A DNA stretch of 10,479 bases. Origin: a bacterium. GTDB lineage: Bacteria; Arandabacterota; Arandabacteria; Arandabacterales; Arandabacteraceae. The position numbers and the translations under genes are program-made. Below, in pieces: positions 6,408-10,479 of this stretch. Positions within the stretch are counted from its first letter, which is position 1. The number at the start of each line of letters is the position of its first letter. The DNA is taken from NCBI GenBank assembly GCA_025774405.1, contig JALGWB010000050.1, positions 1 to 10,479 of the forward strand, in the 5' to 3' direction. Under the pieces are notes generated by a model. It searched no databases. It had not been told where the DNA came from and saw only the letters and a program-made list of their open reading frames with translations.

Positions 6408-7667
6408 TTAACTACCTTCCCTTTGTGATGCTGTAAGCCCAGTTGTCCTGGTCCACGATGGATTCCTTGCGCTTTCAAAGCCTTCGACAATTAGACGCTT
6501 GAAGCTGCCATCCTTCTTCATAATGTAGATACCTGTCTTACCTCCGATTGTCGAGGAAAAAGCGATATGCATGCCATCAGGCGACCAGGCTGGATCCTCA
6601 TTATTGCCGATCTCAGTAAGGACATTGACATTGATACCAAATGGATCAACAGTGCATATCTGGAATCTGCCGTCAATGCGTGACACATATGCGATCAGAT
6701 CTCCTTCGGGAGACCATGCAGGCGAGGTGTTGTAGCTGCCTTGATGGGTTATTCGTCGGACTGATATCCCATCTAAGTCGGTTATGAAAATCTGGGGAGA
6801 GCCTGTTCTATCAGAGGTGAATGCGATTTCAAGACCATTTGGTGCCCATGTAGGAGAACAATCGATGCCGGAATAGAATGTTACTCGTCTCATTGACTTT
6901 CCATCGATGGATATCACATAGATTTCAGGATTACCATCCTTGCTCAGTGTGACAGCCAGTGATTTACCATCAGGTGACCAGGCGGGTGTGGCGTTGAGTC
7001 CGTCGAAGGCCAGGAATCTTGTGGTTGAAAGAGTTCGCAGATCGACGACATAAAGATCGGGCTTACCCTTCTCATAGGAGACGTAGGCAAGTTTCGTGCC
7101 GCTGGGCGACCATGCCGGACTCATCACGATACCTGGCAGTGATGTCAGACGCCTGAGGCCGGAGCCGTCGAGGTTGATGACATAGAGATGTGAGTTTGGC
7201 TTCTTGCCCGCAACAAAAGCTATCTGGCTTGAGGCAATACCATATCTCCCGGTCAGAGCAAAGATAACATCGTCAGCAGCAACATAGGCTGTGCTCCTGA
7301 CTGTCTCTGTAGCGCATACGTAACGTCTCTTGAAAATGGTTGCCTTCGAAGGATGATCAACTAATCTGATTTCATAAGCTATGGATGCTGCACCAGCTGA
7401 TGCATGCAATATGATGATGGCCTGCGGCTTATCCTCATCGTTCATTGTGACAATCTCAAGATAGCCTGTAACTTCAAGTGCCCAGTTGAAGTGGTTCAGG
7501 AAATTCCCATGCATGTTCTCGAGCGAGGGCTGAAGGCCGCGGGTTGAGTCGGCTATTGCAATTCGGATTGCGGCGTATTCTTCCCTGGTCACCCTCAGGC
7601 GGACATCAGGCTGAGCCCAGGCAGCGGTGGCAAGCAAGATGACCAGAAGCCATGGGAAGATTCGCAT
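6408..7667 (-). CDS. tolB: Tol-Pal system beta-propeller protein TolB
   Basis: A 419-residue periplasmic protein, close to the E. coli length. A Sec signal peptide at 1-18 (PWLLVILLATAAWA) probably ends before Gln19. The N-terminal domain spans about 20-150 and finishes with LTGRYGIASSQIAFV, matching the TolB domain junction. The C-terminal six-bladed propeller has PD40 motifs at regular 43-44 residue spacing: WSPSG 186, WSPDG 230, WAPNG 274, WSPEG 318 and WSPDG 361, with a degenerate last NPSWT at 402. TolB binds Pal and is thought to be pulled by the TolA-TolQR motor, releasing Pal for relocation at the division site. The ATG shares its A with the TGA stop of the preceding tolA-like gene, indicating coupled translation. 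The ending QREGS is unremarkable. Confidence 0.96.
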   Translation of the reverse strand: MRIFPWLLVILLATAAWAQPDVRLRVTREEYAAIRIAIADSTRGLQPSLENMHGNFLNHFNWALEVTGYLEIVTMNDEDKPQAIIILHASAGAASIAYEIRLVDHPSKATIFKRRYVCATETVRSTAYVAADDVIFALTGRYGIASSQIAFVAGKKPNSHLYVINLDGSGLRRLTSLPGIVMSPAWSPSGTKLAYVSYEKGKPDLYVVDLRTLSTTRFLAFDGLNATPAWSPDGKSLAVTLSKDGNPEIYVISIDGKSMRRVTFYSGIDCSPTWAPNGLEIAFTSDRTGSPQIFITDLDGISVRRITHQGSYNTSPAWSPEGDLIAYVSRIDGRFQICTVDPFGINVNVLTEIGNNEDPAWSPDGMHIAFSSTIGGKTGIYIMKKDGSFKRLIVEGFESARNPSWTRTTGLTASQREGS

Positions 7668-8305
7668 CAGCCTGACCTATGCTCGAATTCAAAATGCACA
7701 CCAAGCCATCGCCCCTTGAATCCAGCTGGCAGGGGTGGCAGGGGAGCGGCCTCGGAGACTGCTCGCAGTGCCGATCTATCAAAGATGTCAGATCCGGAGC
7801 TTTGCTCAATCTTGACATCCGAAATCTTGCCGTTTCGATTGATCCTGAAATAGATTGTTGTAAGTGAACTGGCAGTCCGCACCGGCGGTGGAGTCCAGGT
7901 CTCACTTATCTTTTCCTTTATGATCTCAAGGTAGTAGCCGAATCTGAAATCTTCATCAACCCTTACGCCTGAGGTAGAGGCCTTCCTGGCTGCCCTGGTT
8001 GACGATCGTGCTTGGGTCTGCCTGGCTTTCTCCGCCTTGGGCTTAACCGTGGCCTTGGGTTTCGGCTTAGCCTGTGCCTTCCGCTGCTTTGCCTTATATT
8101 TCATCTGGTTTTGAGCAGATTTCTGCTCGTGGATCTTCGGCTCTGGCTTAGATGTCTTCCTGACCTTTGTTTCACGCTCCGGTGAGACTAAGTTTACTGT
8201 GATCACCTGGCTGGAGCTCAATCTAATTGAAGAACTTGAGGTCACCATCAGCAGTGCAAAGAAGAGAAGGTGTGCTGCTGAGGAGATAGCGAAGGACTTC
8301 TTCAC
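7667..8305 (-). CDS. tolA: TolA/TonB-family energy transducer
   Basis: A 212-residue protein with three parts. A cytoplasmic MKKSF start leads into one membrane helix at about 6-22, with Ser9/His12 in the S-x2-H arrangement found in TolA/TonB anchors that dock on TolQ/ExbB. A strongly basic Lys/Pro/Ala linker runs from about 43 to 112. A C-terminal TonB/TolA domain lies at about 122-209, with YLEIIKEKISETWTPPP, then YFRINRNGKISDVKIEQSSG and a final LGVHFEF strand. The last domain resembles TonB_C as much as TolA, but its position between tolR and tolB supports TolA function: transmitting proton-motive-force-driven motion to the periplasm. The linker is much shorter than in E. coli TolA (421 residues), so reach across the periplasm must differ. 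The GTG start overlaps the tolR stop by GTGA. Confidence 0.88.
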   Translation of the reverse strand: MKKSFAISSAAHLLFFALLMVTSSSSIRLSSSQVITVNLVSPERETKVRKTSKPEPKIHEQKSAQNQMKYKAKQRKAQAKPKPKATVKPKAEKARQTQARSSTRAARKASTSGVRVDEDFRFGYYLEIIKEKISETWTPPPVRTASSLTTIYFRINRNGKISDVKIEQSSGSDIFDRSALRAVSEAAPLPPLPAGFKGRWLGVHFEFEHRSG

Positions 8306-8709
8306 CGCCGCCTCGCCTCTTCATCGATTTCGGTCACGAGCCCAATTTTTGCAATTCCTGACTTTCTTGCGATATCCAGGACCTTCACCACTGCACCATA
8401 GGGCACAGCCTGATCAGCCCTCACCAGGATGCCCATCTTGCCACCAGATGCCGCTTTTGAGAGTTCCTCCGGTAGGGCTGAAAGGGGTATCCTCTTTGAA
8501 TCTATCGTCACAGTTGCATCTTTCTGGATGGTTATGGTCACATTGTCCTTGGTTTCGATTGGTTTGGATGAGGCCCTTGGAAGATTCACCTTCAAGCCAA
8601 CCTGCATGAGCGGTGACGTTATCATAAAGATGATGAGCAGAACCAGGATTACATCAACAAGTGATGTAACATTTATCTCAGACAGAGACTTTCGCTGAGC
8701 TAAGTTCAC
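8302..8709 (-). CDS. tolR: Biopolymer transport protein TolR (ExbD/TolR family)
   Basis: A 135-residue protein of usual ExbD/TolR size. The N-terminus reads SEINVTSLVDVILVLLIIFM: a short cytoplasmic segment, then one membrane helix at about 17-35. Asp19 matches the essential proton-path Asp of the family (Asp23 in E. coli TolR). The family consensus NVTPLVD has Ser instead of Pro here. The periplasmic domain at about 40-130 includes VTITIQKDATVTID and GILVRADQAVPYGAVVKVLD, the standard ExbD fold. It forms the inner-membrane motor with TolQ. The GTG start at 8709 is supported by GGGAG 7 nt upstream; this places the first 32 nt inside tolQ in another frame. No later start would keep the conserved SEIN segment. 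Confidence 0.94.
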   Translation of the reverse strand: MNLAQRKSLSEINVTSLVDVILVLLIIFMITSPLMQVGLKVNLPRASSKPIETKDNVTITIQKDATVTIDSKRIPLSALPEELSKAASGGKMGILVRADQAVPYGAVVKVLDIARKSGIAKIGLVTEIDEEARRR

Positions 8710-9403
8710 GCAGGATCTCCCTTTCTATCCCATCGCTGATACGCGAAACAAAGGAATCCATCCTGATAGTCTCACGTCTGGTGAAGTTGACAAGCCAGTT
8801 GTATGCCACAAGAGCAGGTATTGCTGCTCCTAAACCGAAGACAGTTGTTATCAGAGCCTCAGCCACACCAGGACCTACTACGGTTAGACTCGCCGATCCC
8901 ATCTCACCCATACTGATGAAAGAATTCATGACACCCCAGACTGTACCAAAGAGTCCAAGGAATGGTGAGACACTCGCTGTTGTGGCGAGAACACCAAGAT
9001 GCCTTTCCATTTCTTCAAGCCGTTTCAAAGCCACTCTCTCCATCGCTGACTTAGCCCTATTGGCGATCATCCGAGCATCATCTGATCTCACACCCGGAAG
9101 CACTTCCAAGTCCTGCTCCACCGAAGTTGCTGCGGCAAGAAGAAGCCTTGGCAGATTCGAGTTTCTGCAAAAAGAGCTGTAGTGTTTGGCATCGAATATG
9201 GAGAAATCATCAGGCAACCGCCGGAGAAAGTCAGTCGTGTCTCGTTCACACCTCTTGAACATTCTGATCTTATCAAAAGCAACTGCCCAGGAGATGATCG
9301 AGAGCACAGTAAGAATTATCAGAATGAGTTTGGCTAACGATCCCGAGCCCGTGATTATGCCACCGATGTTGGTACTCAGTATCAAGGTAAGAGCTGTAGT
9401 CAC
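8678..9403 (-). CDS. tolQ: MotA/TolQ/ExbB proton channel protein TolQ
   Basis: A 241-residue inner-membrane protein, near the usual TolQ length. Three membrane helices are visible at about 23-43, 135-162 and 176-203, with the large cytoplasmic loop (44-134) between the first two. Family hallmarks are PFLGLFGTVWGVMNSF at 147-162 and GPGVAEALITTVFGLGAAIP at 177-196, which line the proton channel around TolR. The start is GTG; GAGG lies 8 nt upstream and the N-terminus fits the family, so a later start is unlikely. It is the first gene of the seven-gene leftward cluster and is preceded by a 253-bp region shared with the divergent hdrC. No acyl-CoA thioesterase gene (ybgC), common upstream of tolQ in Proteobacteria, is present. 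Confidence 0.95.
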   Translation of the reverse strand: MTTALTLILSTNIGGIITGSGSLAKLILIILTVLSIISWAVAFDKIRMFKRCERDTTDFLRRLPDDFSIFDAKHYSSFCRNSNLPRLLLAAATSVEQDLEVLPGVRSDDARMIANRAKSAMERVALKRLEEMERHLGVLATTASVSPFLGLFGTVWGVMNSFISMGEMGSASLTVVGPGVAEALITTVFGLGAAIPALVAYNWLVNFTRRETIRMDSFVSRISDGIEREILRELSSAKVSV

Positions 9404-9463
9404 GGCCTGGTGCCTCTACCCTTTCCCAGGGGTATAGCAGGCGCCACTCCGAAGGGCTAATTT

Positions 9464-9493
9464 AGGTTATTGACGGAAGGGCGGTTTTGTCAA
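9464..9493 (-). promoter_or_regulatory. Candidate sigma70-type promoter for the tol-pal operon
   Basis: On the minus strand a perfect TTGACA -35 box lies at 9493-9488. At 18 bp spacing the best -10 is TAACCT (9469-9464), which keeps the two leading bases and the last T of TATAAT. It is a poor -10, so the site is plausible rather than convincing. The -35 box overlaps the inverted repeat TTGTC-AA-GACAA. It would give a leader of about 50 nt before the tolQ GTG. Confidence 0.4.
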
Positions 9494-9569
9494 GACAATA
9501 AAGTCGATTGCCGGAAAAAGCCAGTTGCGGCACGGCAAATGCTGCATCAAAATAATGGATACAAAGCGG

Positions 9570-9599
9570 TTGACAAAGAAGCCAGCAGCGTGGTATTTT
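9570..9599 (+). promoter_or_regulatory. Sigma70-type promoter with extended -10 for hdrCB
   Basis: TTGACA (9570-9575) is a perfect -35 box. After 18 bp comes TATTTT (9594-9599), preceded by TGG at 9591-9593, which makes an extended -10 (TGn). Transcription would start near 9606, giving a leader of about 50 nt before the hdrC ATG. This is the best promoter match in the window and lies in the only sizeable intergenic region, so a housekeeping-type promoter for the hdr genes is well supported. Confidence 0.65.
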
Positions 9600-9640
9600 C
9601 ACGTGAATAGCTTTCCCAATCGGAAGGTAATTTTCGAATT

Positions 9641-9647
9641 AGGGGAG
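9641..9647 (+). promoter_or_regulatory. Ribosome binding site of hdrC
   Basis: AGGGGAG lies 9 nt before the ATG at 9657. It fixes the hdrC start and agrees with the N-terminal extension normally found before the first cysteine motif. Confidence 0.7.
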
Positions 9648-9656
9648 AACTGACTT

Positions 9657-10076
9657 ATGAGCCCAGTAAGAGTGAGGATATCGAGAGATAATGTCAAAAG
9701 CGAATTTGTTCGTCTCGTCAACGAGATCAGCGGTCAGAATGTGCTCAATTGTTATCAGTGTGGACGCTGTTCAGCTGGTTGTCCCTTGACCTTCGCAATG
9801 CGCCTTCTTCCCAATCAGGTGATAAGACTTGTTCAGCTCGGGCTGGAGGAAGAGGCCCTCAGCACAAATACTCCCTGGGTATGCGCTTCCTGCATGACTT
9901 GCTACGCAAGGTGCCCTCGTGGTGTTGATCTGGCAAAGGTGATGGAGGCCTTACGAGCAATCAGGTTGCGACCGGGCGTTGCAGACAGGGTCAGGTTGAA
10001 AGACATCCCGGAGGATGCTCTGGCAAGATTGCCTCAGCAAGGACTTGTCAGTGGTCTTCGTAAGCTTACTGGATAG
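9657..10076 (+). CDS. hdrC: Heterodisulfide reductase subunit C-like iron-sulfur protein
   Basis: A 139-residue soluble protein with two ferredoxin-type [4Fe-4S] motifs: C32-x2-C35-x2-C38-x3-C42-Pro (NCYQCGRCSAGCP) and C76-x2-C79-x2-C82-x3-C86-Pro (CASCMTCYARCP). All eight ligands are present. The spacing, the intervening RLLPNQVIRLVQLGLEEE helix region and the short C-terminal tail match bacterial HdrC. HdrC carries electrons between HdrA and the HdrB active site. In non-methanogens such complexes are linked to flavin-based bifurcation, or to disulfide or other thiol-type acceptors, so the substrate here is open. hdrB follows 24 nt downstream. A GlpC- or succinate-dehydrogenase-type iron-sulfur subunit is a less likely alternative, because those are normally fused to or paired with other domains. 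Confidence 0.9.
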   Translation: MSPVRVRISRDNVKSEFVRLVNEISGQNVLNCYQCGRCSAGCPLTFAMRLLPNQVIRLVQLGLEEEALSTNTPWVCASCMTCYARCPRGVDLAKVMEALRAIRLRPGVADRVRLKDIPEDALARLPQQGLVSGLRKLTG

Positions 10077-10100
10077 CATGTCGAGGCTGAGGAGGGCAAG

Positions 10101-10479
10101 ATGGAAATAGCGTACTTTCCTGGCTGTACCCTTAGAACAAAGGCCATCGGCTTGGACGACTCCGTTAGGGATACAGCTAAGGTTTTTGGTTATGAACTTG
10201 TGGAAGTCCCCGATTGGACATGCTGCGGCGCTACCTTTAATCTCTCTGTTGACAACGTGATGGCGCTGGCTCCACCAATACGAATCCTGGCAAATGCAAG
10301 GAAACTTGGAAAAGAAGTTATTACAGTCTGTGCTGGTTGCTACAACGTTCTCAAGCGCGCCAACTACACCGTAAGGAATGATGCTGAGAAACTTGCCAAG
10401 ATAACCGATTTCATTGAAATGGAATATGAAGGTGATGTTGAGGTCATCCATTATCTTGAATTCCTCCGAGATAGAGTCG
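10101..10479 (+). CDS. hdrB: Heterodisulfide reductase subunit B-like protein, 3' partial
   Basis: The first 126 residues of a gene that runs off the right edge. It begins MEIAYFPGCTLRTKAIGLDD, typical of bacterial HdrB. The first CCG cysteine motif is complete: C9-x31-C41-C42-Gly-x34-C77-x2-C80 (DWTCCGATFNL, then CAGCYNVL). In HdrB this motif and a second copy hold the noncubane [4Fe-4S] clusters that cleave disulfides; the second copy would lie outside the window. The ATG has GAGGAGGGC just upstream (about 10089-10097) and the gap to hdrC is 24 nt, so both genes share the promoter at 9570-9599. The electron-donating HdrA is not in view and may follow. The related LutA/GlpC CCG proteins are less likely because hdrC is adjacent. 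Confidence 0.92.
   Translation, partial: MEIAYFPGCTLRTKAIGLDDSVRDTAKVFGYELVEVPDWTCCGATFNLSVDNVMALAPPIRILANARKLGKEVITVCAGCYNVLKRANYTVRNDAEKLAKITDFIEMEYEGDVEVIHYLEFLRDRV

Larger units (their letters stand above)
9404..9656. other. Divergent intergenic region between tolQ and hdrC
   Basis: This 253-bp stretch has no plausible gene on either strand. It contains a good rightward promoter for hdrC, a weaker leftward promoter candidate for the tol operon, and SD sequences at both ends. Two small inverted repeats are visible: TTGTC-AA-GACAA at 9487-9498, overlapping the leftward -35 candidate, and TTGCCG (9508-9513) with CGGCAA (9533-9538), 19 nt apart. Either could be an operator half-site pair, but both are short enough to arise by chance. 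No tRNA, small-RNA or riboswitch structure was recognised. Confidence 0.8.

Noticed and set aside
9508..9538. TTGCCG/CGGCAA inverted repeat as a rho-independent terminator
   Set aside because: The stem is only 6 bp with a 19-nt loop and no T-run on either side; neither flanking gene ends here, since both start from this region.
9951..10451. A 166-residue open frame on the - strand
   Set aside because: It is opposite hdrC and hdrB, whose cysteine motifs are intact; no family pattern is seen in the antisense frame.
1..10479. Mobile elements, CRISPR arrays, tRNA or rRNA genes, phage or defence genes
   Set aside because: No transposase motifs, spaced direct repeats, tRNA-like cloverleaf or rRNA segments were recognised on either strand; nearly the whole window is filled by recognisable or well-supported genes.

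Overview
The window is a compact, gene-dense piece of genome from what looks like a diderm (Gram-negative-type) anaerobic bacterium. A complete Tol-Pal envelope module with two outer-membrane lipoproteins points to a diderm. An iron-sulfur flavoprotein, a butyrate kinase-like enzyme and heterodisulfide reductase (Hdr) subunits point to anaerobic, ferredoxin- or thiol-linked metabolism. Base composition looks close to balanced, SD sites are strong, and four of the seven genes in the Tol cluster start with GTG. The phylum cannot be fixed from this sequence. An uncultivated FCB-type or candidate-phylum lineage is a guess only.

Left block (1-3212, + strand): four closely packed genes. They are an iron-sulfur flavoprotein with an added C-terminal CxxC/CxxC zinc-ribbon-like segment (its 5' end lies outside the window), a universal stress protein, a butyrate kinase homologue with altered active-site loops, and an EamA-type transporter. 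Gaps are 1 nt, 9 nt and a 4-nt ATGA overlap, so this is almost certainly one operon whose promoter lies to the left.

Middle block (3188-9403, - strand): seven genes read leftwards in the order tolQ, tolR, tolA/tonB-like, tolB, pal, cpoB(ybgF)-like, then a 627-residue protein with several ACT-like modules and no recognisable catalytic domain. Junctions are overlapping or only 2-19 nt apart, which indicates co-transcription. The first six genes make the proton-motive-force-driven envelope machine: the TolQ/TolR motor, TolA transducer, TolB propeller, Pal anchor and CpoB coordinator. The seventh is the least explained gene here. Its last 25 bp overlap the end of the converging transporter gene, with no terminator visible between them.

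Right block (9404-10479): a 253-bp intergenic region separates tolQ from a divergent hdrC-hdrB pair. It holds a good sigma70-type promoter for hdrC and a weaker candidate for the tol operon. hdrC has two intact [4Fe-4S] motifs. hdrB runs off the right edge but shows a complete first CCG cysteine motif. Other Hdr subunits probably follow outside the window.

No tRNA, rRNA, CRISPR array, insertion sequence or convincing rho-independent terminator was seen. Most of the window is recognisable housekeeping or metabolic content. The points most worth following are the multi-ACT protein attached to the Tol-Pal operon, the divergent butyrate kinase, and the zinc-ribbon extension on the iron-sulfur flavoprotein.
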